From: Symbiodinium natans
Taxonomy: Eukaryota; Sar; Dinophyceae; Suessiales; Symbiodiniaceae
Reading direction: 5' to 3'
Assembly: GCA_905221605.1 (NCBI GenBank)
Contig: CAJNDS010000121.1
Coordinates: 75,001-139,000, forward strand
DNA length: 64,000 nt
Part shown: one piece after another, positions 18,720-29,900 of the stretch
Layout of the letters: each line of letters begins with the position of its first letter
How positions within the stretch are numbered: the first letter of the stretch is position 1
The notes under the pieces: model-generated
The model's input: the letters and a program-made list of their open reading frames with translations, nothing else
Databases searched by the model: none
What the model was told of the DNA's origin: nothing
Program-made: the position numbers and the translations under genes

Positions 18720-21700
18720 CTGGAAACGGCTTGAGGCGTTAGGGGTTTCAGGGATTTCAGGGGTTTCAGGGGTTTAGGGTTTAAGGTTTAGGGTTTAGGG
18801 GTTTGGGGTTTAGGGTTTGGAACTTAGCAGTTTGAGGCTTGGGGTTTAGGATGGTTTGGTTGTCATGCCTCAAGGGTTTAGAAGGTTAGTTTGCACGGCT
18901 CATGGACTGGATTGCCAAAAATCCTGGATGACAAGAGAACAAGGGCTGTCAGGAAGGACTTTTAAGCCTGAACCCTAAACCCTTAACAACACTCACAAAC
19001 AGATCATTTTACTTCGGACATCCCCATCCTCTCTGGGTAGACACTGGGGTTGGGCAATCCAGGGACACTCTGGGATTGGGCACTCCAGGGATGAGCGAGG
19101 AGTAGACCGGGCGAGGAGAAGAGTTCCGGGCCGGGAGAAGAGTTGAGTTTAAAATCTAACAACTCCACACCGAGGGTGGGAAAAAAATTGAAGCGCACCA
19201 AAACCCTAAACCCTAACCTCTAGACCCTAGACCCTAGAACCTAACCCTAAACCCTCGACTCGAAGCCCTAAACCCCAAACCCCAAACCCTAAACCCTAAT
19301 CCTAAACCCTAAACCCTAAACCCTAGCCCCAAACTTCCCAACTGGATCCCGAAGGTGGCCGCCTCCCGATCTTTCGCCTCGGACTTGCGGTGGATGCGGC
19401 GGTACCTCTTCGTGGGTTGCGGGTTTAGGGGTTAGGGGTTAGGGGTTTAGGGTTTAGGGTTTAGGGTTTAGTGTTTAGGGTTCAGGGTTTAGGGTTTAGG
19501 GTTTAGGGTTTAGGGTTTAGGGTTTAGGGTCCAGAGTCTATTTTTAGGATTTAGGGTTTTGGGGTTGAGGGTTTAGGGCTTAGGGTTTAGGGTTTGGGGT
19601 TTAGGAGGTGAGGGGTTAAGGCTTGAAAAAGGGGTTGACAGTGTTTGGGTTTGGGGCGTAGGGTTTCGAGGTCTGGCTTGTTTTGGGTGACTGTTGATCT
19701 GCGTCTTCATCCACAACTTCCTCTTCCTCCTCCTCCTCCTCCCCCTCCTCCCGCTGTTTGGGGTTTGCTCCCTAGGGTTTTGGGTTTTTTAGTTAGGGTT
19801 TAGTCAGGGTTTAGAGTTACCCCCCCTCCTCCTCCCTCCTCCTCCCTCCTCCTACCTGCTCCTCCCTCCTCCTACCTGAAACCCTGGCCTACCCATTGCA
19901 GGGCGATCGTCATGTTTCTCATGTCCAACTGCGGCTGTCACCGAAGAATACTCTCCAGAGCAGCACAGGCTACACCATCCCCCTGAGCAAGGAGTCAGGG
20001 TTTAGGGCTTAGGGGCTTAGGGTTTAGGGTTTAGGGCTTAGGGTTGAGGGTTTAGGGTTCAGGGTTCAGGGTTCAGGGTCTCTCGGCTACGGACTAGGGG
20101 CTCTGGGGTTGTCGGGAGCACGTCTTGGACTTGATCTTGTTGACCCTGCGCTTCGTCTGCTGTTCCCGGAGCATCAGTGCCTCGAGGGCACGCAGACCAA
20201 GGAGCACGGTAGCTGAGTAGCCTCTGAATATTTAGGAATGGGCCTTTTCATTCGCCTTATTTCTGTCCGTCTTTAGGGGTCAAAAAGCATACCATTGTTT
20301 GCGGCCCTAAACCCTAACCCTCAGCCCTAAACCCTAAAACCTACACCCTAAACCACCCTAACCCCCGCTGCCGCAGAACTGCAACTTGCATTCTCACAAG
20401 GAAGGGAGCTGTTCTAAGGCTTAGGAACTCAGGGCTCTGACGATCTCAGGATTTGGGAGGGTTTAGGGCCTAGGTTTCAGGGTGTAGGGTTTAGGGTTTA
20501 GGGTTCAGGGTTCAGGGTTTAGGGCTAGGGTTAGGGTTTAGGGTTGAGGCTTGAGGGTTTTCCCCAACCCACCCCTGCTGACCGTGCCTTCAGCCGGGCG
20601 ACCTGGCGGTGAGGAAAGGGCTTTTGGGGGCTTACTTCAAGGTTCTTGGGGAGTGGGGGTAAGAGCGGATTTAGGGTTTGGGGTTTAGGGCTTGGGGTTT
20701 AGGGTTTAGGCCTTAGGGCTTAGGGCTTAGGGTTTGGGGTTTAGGGTTTAGCTTAGGGTTTAGGGTTTAGGCCTTAGGGCTTAGGGTTTAGGGTTTAGGG
20801 TTTAGGGTTTAGGGTTTAGGGTTTAGGGTAGTCCCTCAACTGCGACTCTTTATCGAAGGGCGCATGGCCACGCCTGCCGCGTCTGCTGCTCCTCCCGTAT
20901 CCTGGGGTTCATGGGCAAGACCTGGCCGGCAACTTGGTTCAGGGTTACCCTAAACCCTAAACCCTAAACCCTAAACCCTAAACCCTAAACCCTACACCCG
21001 AAACCCTAACCCGAAACCCTAACCCGCAACCCTAAACCCTAAACCCTAAACCCTCTCTTGGGGCAGTGAAGGCTTTGATTTTCACGGATTATGATCGTTT
21101 TTGTGGGGCTTGAGGACTGGGAGCTCGGAGTTTAACATCCAGGGCTTGACGTTTACGACCACAGCGTCCCCCCAGGCCATAAGCCCGAAGCCCTCAACAA
21201 AAAGCCCGAAACCCTAAACCCTAAAACCCCCCTAAACCCTCCTAAACCCTAAACCCTAAACCCTAAACCCTAAACCCTAAACCCTAAACCCTGAGCCCCG
21301 AAGCGAATGAACCAAGTCACACCCGCCCCACCCCCCCCCCTCCATGGCTACACGCTAAGCTCACACCCTACGCCTGAACCCGAATCCCCAGACTACTTCT
21401 ACTTATGGGACTTCGGGGCCTTATAAGTAGATACAGCTATGTGTGGAGAGCAGTCATGAACCTCCAAGAAGAAAAACCCTTTAAGCTCTGAACCCTGAAC
21501 CCTAAACCCTCCTAAACCCTAAACCCTAAACCCTAAACCCTAGACCCTAAACCCTACACCCTTAACCCTAAACCCTAAACCCTAAACCCGAAACCAAAGC
21601 CAAACCTTCAACCCTGAACCCTAGGCGCAACCTCCCTGGGACCTTGGCACCGCGAAGGTCCTCCTCGCCAGCGCCTGGAGGAAAGTCGCGCGGGGCTCCC

Positions 21701-22405
21701 GATTGTGAAGTTATAGGGTTTAGAGTTTAGGGTTTAGGGTTTAGGGTTTAGGGTTTAGGGTTTAGGGCTTAGGGCTTAGGGCTTAGGGCTTAGGGTACAG
21801 GGTTTAGCGTACAGGGTTTAGGGCATGGGCTTGATTAGGGATTTAGGGAAGGTTTAGGGCTTTAGGGTTTTTAGGGTTTTGGGTTTAGGATTTAGGGTTT
21901 AGGATTGAGGGGATAGGGTTTAGGGATCAAGGGACTGAAGGGCTTAGGCTTAGAGTAGCTGAAGGGTTTTGTAAGGATTTCGGCGTCCGAGGTTGGGGTC
22001 GCGCACCTGACCGTCCTCATCCTGTCAGCTAGAGTTCAGGGTTTAGGGTTTAGGAGTATATGGTTTATGCTTGAGTGAAGCGTTTCCAGAAAGAACGAAC
22101 CGGAACAACAAACGGACAACAAGCTGCAACAAAACGTGAGCAGCTCCATACACTGAGATGTTGGGGTACCCTCCCGAACCCTAAACCCCAAAACACTAAA
22201 CCCTAAGCCCAAAAACCCTGAAACAATAAAACAACAAAAAGATAAAACCTTAAACCCCCTACGTCCTGAACCCAAAACCCTAAACCCTAAACCCCAAACC
22301 CTGAACCCTCAACCTTGTGTTCTCTCTCCGGCTTGGCTGCCACGCCTGCAGCGCGCGTGACGGCCTCCAACTCCTTCTCGAAGTCGTCGACCGGGGCGAA
22401 GTTCC
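18661..22405 (-). CDS. UTP14: UTP14-like U3 snoRNP protein, split gene (partial)
   Basis: UTP14 is a nucleolar component of the SSU processome that takes part in 18S rRNA maturation. The in-phase joined exons give VARLK-ALMLREQQTKRR-VNKIKSKT-YRRIHRKSEAKDRE followed by an acidic NPELA helix. The KIKSKxY(R/H)(K/R) core preceded by an Arg/Lys-rich helix is the family signature. Two upstream exons (NFAPVDDFEKELEAV..., AGEEDLRGAK) have the acidic character of the family's middle part. The N-terminus and the C-terminal SLKH..SKW segment are not found. Same strand as pyruvate kinase, directly downstream. Confidence 0.75.
19363..19405 (-). CDS. UTP14-like exon (YRRIHRKSEAKDRE)
   Basis: Forty-three bases; completes KIKSKTYRRIHRK. 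Acceptor GAAGAG|G, GC donor. Confidence 0.82.
20122..20180 (-). CDS. UTP14-like exon (LREQQTKRRVNKIKSKT)
   Basis: Fifty-nine bases holding KIKSKT, the most conserved UTP14 element. Acceptor CCCTCGAG|G, donor GTGCTC. It ends two bases into Thr; the next exon supplies G and then Tyr. Confidence 0.85.
20588..20602 (-). CDS. UTP14-like microexon (VARLK)
   Basis: Only 15 bases: TCCTCACCGCCAG|GTC...AAG|GC. It is required to make the family helix VARLK-ALMLREQQ, with phase 0 on both sides. Supported by a strong acceptor tract. Confidence 0.6.
20874..20901 (-). CDS. UTP14-like exon (IREEQQTRQ)
   Basis: Twenty-eight bases, acceptor ACCCCAG|G, GC donor. It reads in phase into VARLKALMLREQQTKRR, and this basic helix precedes KIKSKT in the family. 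Its first codon needs two bases from an exon I did not find. Confidence 0.55.
21643..21674 (-). CDS. UTP14-like exon (AGEEDLRGAK)
   Basis: Thirty-two bases, acceptor TTTCCTCCAG|G with a good pyrimidine tract, donor GTCCCA. In phase with the preceding exon. A gap remains before the next placed exon. Confidence 0.6.
22346..22405 (-). CDS. UTP14-like exon (NFAPVDDFEKELEAVTRAA)
   Basis: Sixty bases, acceptor TGCCGCAG|G, GC donor. It ends one base into Gly and joins the next exon in phase. The next array upstream in the transcript is the GTTTAGGA octamer. Assigned to UTP14 by position and acidic helical character. Confidence 0.6.
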
Positions 22406-22423
22406 CTGCGGCACATGAGCGGT

Positions 22424-22612
22424 TTGGGGTTTAGGAGTTTAGGAGTTTAGGAGTTTAGGAGTTTAGGAGTTTAGGAGTTTAGGAGTTTAGGAGTTTAGGA
22501 GTTTAGGAGTTTAGGAGTTTAGGAGTTTAGGAGTTTAGGAGTTCAGGAGCTTAGGAGTTTAGGAGCTTAGGAGTTTAGGAGTTTAGGAGCTTAGGAGTTT
22601 AGGAGTTTAGGG
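22424..22612. repeat. GTTTAGGA octamer array
   Basis: About 23 copies of an 8-base variant with occasional C for T, just 5' of the UTP14-like exon in the transcript. Confidence 0.95.
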
Positions 22613-22940
22613 TGTCAAAATGATCGTCCCTTTTGGGGTACCCTAAATATTTGGTGCCGTATTCTACTAGGGACCTAAAGTGGGACGGGGCCTGGCAAAG
22701 AACACCGGGCAGCTAGCCAGGGCGAAAGAGCCCAGATCTGTCAAGATTTGGCCCCTTCGGCCTGAGCCTGTTTCATCACCCTAAACCCCGACTAGACCCT
22801 ACATCCTAACCCCAAACCCACACCCCCAAACCCTACACAGTAAACCCCAAACCCTAAACCCTGCACCCTAAACCCTAAACCCTAAACCTTGAACCACGAA
22901 CTCTGTGCACCCTGATGCCCAGCTACGAAGGCGCACCAAC

Positions 22941-22988
22941 GATCTCGGTGGTGCTCTGCAGCACCACGGGCTGGGAGTCCAAGACGAC
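22941..22988 (-). CDS. Candidate exon, unidentified (VVLDSQPVVLQSTTEI)
   Basis: Sixteen codons between ATATGGCAG|G and GTTGGT. Coding-like composition. It lies between the pyruvate kinase and UTP14-like sections; its phase does not join the next recognised exon, so it may end one gene or need another exon between. Confidence 0.45.
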
Positions 22989-24287
22989 CTGCCATATTAG
23001 GGCTTAGGACTTGTAAGGTTTAGGGTTCAGGGCTTAGGGAACTTTAGGGGTTTTAGGGTTTAGGGTTTAGGGTTTAGGGTTTAGGGTTTAGGGTTTAGGG
23101 TTTAGGGTTTAGGGTTTAGGGTTTAGGGTTTAGGGTTTAGGGTTTAGGGTTTCTTGCGTTTTCGGGGTTTTCAGGTATCTCCAAATTAACCCTGAGGTGT
23201 CGATTTAGGGCTGAGGGCTTAGGGTTTAGGGTTGGAGAAGTCAGGGCATGCAGAGGCTTCGAGTTGATCTCTGGGTTTTCGTGGCCTAGGCCCAATGCCC
23301 GTCATTTCCTTTGGAAGAAGCAAAATTACAGAATAAAAGAAAAGACACCGAAACCAAAAGTGTGGGGGGGCGCGTAGCTAAAGAACTCTTCCGGGCTGGT
23401 TCCGCGGGGGGTGGGGTGGGGCTAGCAAGTCTGTGTAAAGATAACCTTAAAGATAACCCTAAACCCTAAACCCTCAACCCTAAACCCTAAGCCAGAAAAG
23501 CCCTGTCACTCTGCGCCCCCAAAATTCCTCCGAGAGAACCCTGAAGCCCCTAAAGCCCTAAAGACCCTAAAGCCCTAAAGCCCTGAAGCCCCAGAGGCCA
23601 TCAGTAAACCCGAAACCCCAAACCCCAAACCCGAAACCCGAAACCCTAAACCCTAAACCCTAAAGACCCTCAAGCCGGACACCCCCGCCCACCCTTCTGT
23701 TCTCTTTCCACTGGCGATCCGCGCAATGTCAGTCGGATGGGGTTTCGGGCTTGTATGGGTTTCTTGCCGATGCTATCTGATACGTATGTATATGTATATA
23801 GAATACTAGTCTTGTTTACAGTCTTAAAAACAAGACCAATAATGATGGTGCTGCTAGCTTATACATAATAGTAATATTAATTTAGGGTGTAGGAATTTGA
23901 GGCTTCCCGCCTTGCGTTTAGGAGATTGGGGAGGGCTTAGGGGTTGGGGTTTAGGGTTGAAGGTTTACGGTTAGGGTTAGGGGACTAGTCTGGCCACGAG
24001 CCTCCGAAACCCGGGGCAAAAACAAATATCCCCAGGCCTACCTATTCCAGGCTTTGGGACGGTGCAGTACTGGAAGCTTCATGGGCAATTCCCAGTAGGG
24101 ATAGAATGGATAGAAGTAACTACCCTGATCGAGGCAATTTGAAGGGTTAACTATAGTTCTCCCACTTACAACCCTACTCCCTTGCCCCTGATATTAAAGA
24201 TCCCCCCCTACACCCTCAATCTTCCCCGTACGCCGTCATATAACTCTAATGGGAGGAATTAATATGAGGGGGTAGCGCTCATATTGC

Positions 24288-24402
24288 TTGGGGTTCATGG
24301 GTTCTTACAACCCAAGCTATAAGTCTATTTACAACCTACATCGGGGACTCAGGGGCTTTCAAGTGCAACTATAATTGGGGTTCTAAGTACCCATGAACCT
24401 CT
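24288..24402. mobile_element. Foldback element, family A, decayed
   Basis: Retains GGGTTCATGGG and CCCATGAACCTC ends and the GGGGACTCAGGGGC centre. Further partial copies: 6226-6299, 6390-6493, 12030-12076, 15738-15790, 21395-21470, 29989-30097 and 60052-60149. Confidence 0.75.
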
Positions 24403-24848
24403 AGGGTTTGGGCGGAGTACTTGACAACTGCCCACGAATCTCCAAGCATGGCGAAACACGTCATCGCCTAATGGTGACACCCTAGTGTCAGGGTTTTGGG
24501 TTCAGGGTTTCCGGTTTAGGGTTTAGGGTTCAGGGTTTAGGGTTTAGGGTTTCGGGTTTCGGGTTTAGGGTTTAGGGTTTAGGGTTTAGGGTACAGGTGC
24601 TCACTAAGAGTCTGCAGGTTTGCTGGAAAATAAGCCGATTCTGGCAGAAGGTGCCACAAAGAAGTACTCGAAACCCTTGCGTCCTAGAGTGGCCTAACAG
24701 AAACCTTCTAAAAACAAAGCGCAATTTCCCTAAACCCTAAATCCAAAACCCTAAACCCTAAACACTAAACCCCAAACCCTAAACCCTAAACCCTGAACCC
24801 TAAACCCTGAACCCTCAACCTCAACCATGAGATCAGATCACGCTTCAC

Positions 24849-24884
24849 CAGCAGCAGCGGCGGCACGCCGCACAAGGGCGCCGC
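24849..24884 (-). CDS. Candidate exon, unidentified
   Basis: Island between CGGCTGAG|GCG and a possible GT donor. The open frame gives an Ala/Leu/Pro-rich peptide (AAPLCGVPPLLL). It lies where the end of pyruvate kinase or the start of the next gene is expected. No family match. Confidence 0.3.
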
Positions 24885-24932
24885 CTCAGCCGCCGGCCAC
24901 GCAGTTTTAATCTTGGCTGCACTTGGGAGGGT

Positions 24933-25305
24933 TTAGGGTTTAGGGTTTAGGGTTTGGGGTTTAGGGTTTAGGGTTTAGGGTTTAGGGTTTAGGGTTTAGG
25001 GTTTAGGGTTTAGGGTTTAGGGTTTAGGTTTAGGGGTTAGGGTTTAGGGTTTAGGGTTTTGGGTTTAGGGTTTAGGGTTTAGGGTTTAGGGTTTAGGGTT
25101 TAGGGTTTAGGGTTTAGGGTTTAGGGTTTAGGGTTTAGGGTTTAGGGTTTAGGGTTTAGGGTTAGGTTTAGGGTTTAGGGTTTAGGGTTTAGGGTTTAGG
25201 GTTTAGGGTTTAGGGTTTAGGGTTTAGGGTTTAGGGTTTAGGGTTTAGGGTTTAGGGTTTAGGGTTTAGGGTTTAGGGTTTAGGGTTTAGGGTTTAGGGT
25301 TTAGG
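24933..25305. repeat. Long TTTAGGG array
   Basis: About 370 bp, one of the longest and purest arrays here, with two 6-base units. Confidence 0.95.
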
Positions 25306-25957
25306 CTGCCTTAACAAGAAACCCAATAAACCCAAAAAGGCTCAGGATCTAAAGTTACGGTAAAGCACCACAAAGTAAGACTCCCTCCGGTAAGGCCTTC
25401 AGCGGGTGCTTAGGGATTAGGGACCCTAACCTGCGATCCCTAGACCCTAAACCCTAAACCCCAAACCCTAAACCCTAAACCCCTTGGCAGTGAAGAGCAG
25501 GCCTTGGGGAGACAGGGCGCCGACTTGTTGAGGGAAGACTTTTTGCGTGTAAATGCTCACGGACTTTGGGCACCCTGGGCCCCTAAACCCCAAACCCCAA
25601 ACCCTAAACCCTGAACCCTAAACCCCGAACCCTAAACCCTAAACCCCGAACCCTAAACCCTAAACCCCGAACCCTAAACCCTAATCCCTAAACCCCAAAC
25701 CCCAAACCCTAAACTTGCGCCTTTTTGTCTCCGAGACGGCGACACAGAGGTGGCTTCGAAAAGCGACCCAGGGAGCCCAACCCTCCTTGAGACTAAAGGA
25801 ACACGCTTAGTTGAAACTGGGGAGCTCAATAGGGGTTTAGGGTCTAGGGTCTAGGGTTCAGGGTTTAGGGTTTAGGGTGTAGGGTTTAGGGTGTAGGGTT
25901 TAGGGTTTAGGGTTTACCCCACTCCTTGAGAGGTTGCTGGGTGCTCTGGGTACTCAC

Positions 25958-26015
25958 TGCTCGCTGGTTCGGTCGGTAATCGGCCGGCCAGTCTGATTGT
26001 GAACTGCCGCTCGCC
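25958..26015 (-). CDS. Candidate exon, possibly pyruvate kinase C-terminal region
   Basis: GC-rich island between CCAAGCAG|GG and a textbook donor GTGAGTA, flanked by TTTAGGG arrays. Two frames are open. One contains RPITDRTSE, reminiscent of the loop before the C-terminal domain, but its phase does not join the previous exon. An exon is likely; the frame and owner are uncertain. Confidence 0.5.
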
Positions 26016-26036
26016 CTGCTTGGCACAACTTCCTAG

Positions 26037-26290
26037 GGTTTAAGGTTTAGGGTTTAGGTTTAGGGTTTAGGGTTTAGGGTTTAGGGTTTAGGGTTTAGGG
26101 TTTAGGGTTTAGGGCTTAGGGCTTAGGGTTTAGGGTTTGGGGTTTAGGGTTTAGGGTTTTGGGTTAGGGTTTAGGGTTTAGGGTTTAGGGTTTAGGGTTT
26201 AGGGTTTAGGGTTTAGGGTTTAGGGTTTAGGGTTTAGGGTTTAGGGTTTAGGTTTAGGGTTTAGGGTTTGGGGTTTGGGGTCTAGGGTCT
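26037..26290. repeat. TTTAGGG array
   Basis: About 250 bp with a few 6-base and T/C variants, on the acceptor side of the candidate exon 25958-26015. Confidence 0.95.
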
Positions 26291-26896
26291 AGTGGGTCTT
26301 GACTGGGTGGTTCCCGCCGCAAAGTAACAGTCTGCTTGTTGCCATGGTCAGACGAGAGGCCGTGTAGTATGTGGGCCCGAGAAGTTTAGGGTTTAGGGTT
26401 TCGGGTTTCGGGTTTGGGGTTTAAGGTTTACAGGTCAATGTAACCTGCATCACTTCTGAGCGTACGCTGTTTGAGGCTGAGGGTCCAGGGTGCTCGTCGG
26501 GTTCTGCAGGGTTTGGGCAGCTCAGCCCTGAAACTGCCGGCAGGGTGGTCAAAAACCGGCTCAGGGATCGTGTGTGGCTCGGTGCAGCGAAAATTGCCAT
26601 CAGCACTGCTAACTTCGAGTCTGCAACGGTTGCCAAAGGCAAGATTTTAACGGGTAATTTTGGGAAAAGTCAAATGTCTTGGGGTTGAATCACCCTAAAC
26701 CCTAAACCCTAAACCCTAAACCCTAAACCCTAAACCCTAAACCCTAAACCCTAAACCCTAAACCCTAAACCCTAATCTTTGCATGAGGGCCGCTCTTTGC
26801 CTGACAGTTTGTCAGATGGTGGGCCCCATGCGTTGCTTCTGCGTCGTCACAGTGCCTGCCGCTCTGCAGCAAAACACGCAGTTCTCAGTGCAAGGC

Positions 26897-26918
26897 ATGC
26901 TCGACCTCCTCGATGATC
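26897..26918 (-). CDS. Pyruvate kinase microexon (IIEEVEH)
   Basis: Twenty-two bases; continues MMRR-IIEEVEH, matching the family helix M..I..E.E. Acceptor ATTGCTGGCAG|G, GC donor. Last exon placed with confidence; the variable segment after it in pyruvate kinases makes the next one hard to recognise. Confidence 0.82.
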
Positions 26919-29900
26919 CTGCCAGCAATTGACATAAAGGACAAGAGGGGCATAGGGTTTAGGGTTTAGGGTTTAGGGTTTAGGGTTTAGGGTTTAGGGT
27001 TTAGGGTTTAGGGTTTAGGGTTTAGGGTTTAGGGTTTAGGGTTAGGGTTTAGGTTTTCAACAAAATTCTGTTCTCGATTCCTTACGAGGCGCTGCGCTGC
27101 CCCCTGCATCCTGAACCCTGAACTCAGCGCCGCACCCCCCCCCAACGACGAAGGAGCAGCAGCAACCCGCTTCAAGTCGCAGATGAGGGTTTAGGGTTTA
27201 GGGTTTAGGGTTTCGGGCTTAGGGTTTAGGGTTTAGGGTTTAGGGTTTAGGGTTTAGGGTTTAGGGTTTAGGGTTTAGGGGTTAACCTCAACCCGAAACC
27301 CTGAGGGGTCTAAAGCTGCGAACTGCTCAGTTCACCTGCGCATCATGTTCACCGTCTCGACGGGGAAGTCGCCATTTGCGACCTCGCCACCTCAGTCGAG
27401 TCGGGTTTAGGGGTTTAGGGGTTTAGGGGTTTAGGGGTTTAGGGGTTTAGGGGTTTAGGGGTTTAGGGGTTTAGGGGTTTAGGGGTTTAGGGGTTTAGGG
27501 GTTTAGGGGTTTAGGGGCTTAGGGGTTAGGGGTTTAGGGGTTTAGGGGTTTAGGGGTTTAGGGTTTAGGGTTTAGGGGTTTAGGGGTTTAGGGGTTTAGG
27601 GGTTTAGGGGTTTAGGGGTTTAGGGGTTTAGGGGTTTAGGGGTTTAGGGGGGTTTAGGGGTTTAGGGGTTTAGGGGTTTAGGGGTTTAGGGGTTTAGGGG
27701 TTTAGGGGTTTAGGGGTTTAGGGGTTTAGGGGCTTAGGGGCTTAGGGGCTTAGAGGTTTAGGGGTTTAGGGGTTTAGGGGTTTAGGGGTTTAGGGGTTTA
27801 GGGGTTTGGGGTTTTAGGGTTTAGGGAATGAGGGAGGGCACATGCAGATGAAATGTGTATATGGTAGAAGGTGGGGCTTAGGGTTTAGGGTTTAGGGCTT
27901 GAGGTTTTGGGGCTAGGGTTTAGGGCTCAGGATTTAGGGTTTAGGGTGAAGCCCGACGTCCTCGGCCCGAAGCCCTACATCCTAAACCCAAACGCATCCT
28001 AGAAACGCTGATTGAGCCCCACACCCTAAATCCTAAACCCTAGGGCGTTAAGAATAATAATAATGATGAGAATGATGATGATAATAATAATGATATTCTC
28101 TTCTTGTTTCGGTCACACTATTAATAACATTCGCGCGTCCGTGAACTCCCTTGCAATGTTACCACTTTACGATTGTTATCTTCACTCAGTACAACCTTAA
28201 CCTCCCTAAACCCTAAACCCTAAACCCTAAACCCTAAACCCTAAACCCTAAGCCCTAAACCCTAAGCCCTACACAAAGACCCGGCCCGGTGATTCCAAGG
28301 TGTTACACGGCTGTAGCTGGAACGCCTGCTGTTGGGTTCTTGGAAATGGGGGTCTGTGGACCAGATATGAGCCCCTATAATACTACGAATACTAATAATA
28401 ATAAAAATAATGATGATAATGTTAATAATAGTAATAATAATAATATCAACGCCAGGAAAACATGCTCGCTTCGTTTATAGGGCAAGGACCCCAATATCAA
28501 TATTATAAGCCCATTCATGCAATCCTTATTTCTTCAACATTGCACGGGTCTTTGGGGGAGAGAGCGATTAGCCTTACTTTTCCTTTCGTACGCCATCAAC
28601 CTCATGACACCTTAACTCCCTTGTCTGTTCACCTCACCGAAATATCATGAACCAGGCTCCCTCCCTCCCTATATTTTTCTAACCCCCAACCCCCTAAACC
28701 TTAAGCAACCCTCAGCCCTACCTCATGGGGGGGGGAGGGGAGGGCCCTTTGAGGCCTCATTCACCCAGGACACACCTTAGAGATTATTCTCAGAATCCCG
28801 GGACATGGGTCCCCGCCCGGGATCTCGGGATCTGCAACTCAGTGGGGCTTAGGGTCTTAACGCAGAAGCTTGGGATGCTTTTCCTTATCCTATCAGTCCT
28901 TAATAAGTATTCTAGTACCGCCTACTATAATCCCTATTCAGGACTGTTAGTATAAGGGGGAACATCGGAACATCCCAAGCAGAAGCCCTCTTTTACCACC
29001 GGTACCCTAAACCCTATAAACTCTAAACCCTAAACCCAACCCTAAACCCTAAACCCTACTCTCTATTGCCACCCGCGCTGCTGAGCATGAGCATCGTGCT
29101 GCCATCCTTCACCGCATTCGCCACGTCCAGTGCTTCCGCACGCGTGGGGAAGGGCTTGTCCTGGCTCCGGGTTTTGGGTTGAGGGTTAAGGGTTTAGGGT
29201 TTAGGGTTTAGGGTTTCTCACTTACTCAGCGCCAAATCCGAAGAAAAGGTGCGCGGCACGGGTGAAACAAACTCGAACACAGAAACTATAGGGGGTTGTA
29301 ATTGTACAAGAGGCATGTAATCAGAGACTCGTGGCAAACCAGTGAACTACTTTGTAATTACTTTGTAAGCCCGTAGGCTGATTTGGACGCAATTGTCGAA
29401 TGAAGGGTGCCAATAAATAAACACAGAAACACAACTGAGCAAACAACATATGTTCATAACGGAACTCTCATGCAATCATCCTTCAAAAATTACGGCTTAG
29501 GTAGTGGGGTTTAGACCCCCTCTCTCTCTCTCTTACAAGATGCCCTGCAAAATCTCGTCTACAAAGTTCCTGCCGCACACACGTTCCCGTCGCTGAGCTA
29601 AACCCTAAACCCTAAACCCTAAACCCTAAACCCTAAACGCTACCAGGCCAAAAATGCCTCCATGGAGGCCAACATCTCCGTGGCTGTCACGATGATCTTC
29701 CCAGCCTCCTGTGCTCGAAGGGTTCAGGGCACTTACTTAGAGCCCCAAGTATGGCTTAGGGTTTAGGGTTTAGGGCTTAGGGCTTAGGGTTTAGGGTTTA
29801 GGGTTTAGGGTTTAGGGTTTAGGGTTAAGGGTTAAGGGTTAAGGGTTTAGGGTTTAGGGTTTAGGGTTTAGGGTTTAGGGTTTAGGGTTTAGGGTTTAGG

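Noticed and set aside
19893-19950. Exon-like island (YSSVTAAVGHEKHDDRPAMG) with a GTAGGC donor
   Set aside because: The exons on either side join perfectly as KIKSKT-YRRIHRK without it, so it is at most alternative.
20095-20120. Extension of the KIKSKT exon into CSRQPQSP
   Set aside because: A GT donor after AAGAC restores the conserved Tyr-Arg sequence from the next exon, so the extension is intronic.
27403-27825. CRISPR-like array of direct repeats
   Set aside because: The units are contiguous 8-mers without spacers.
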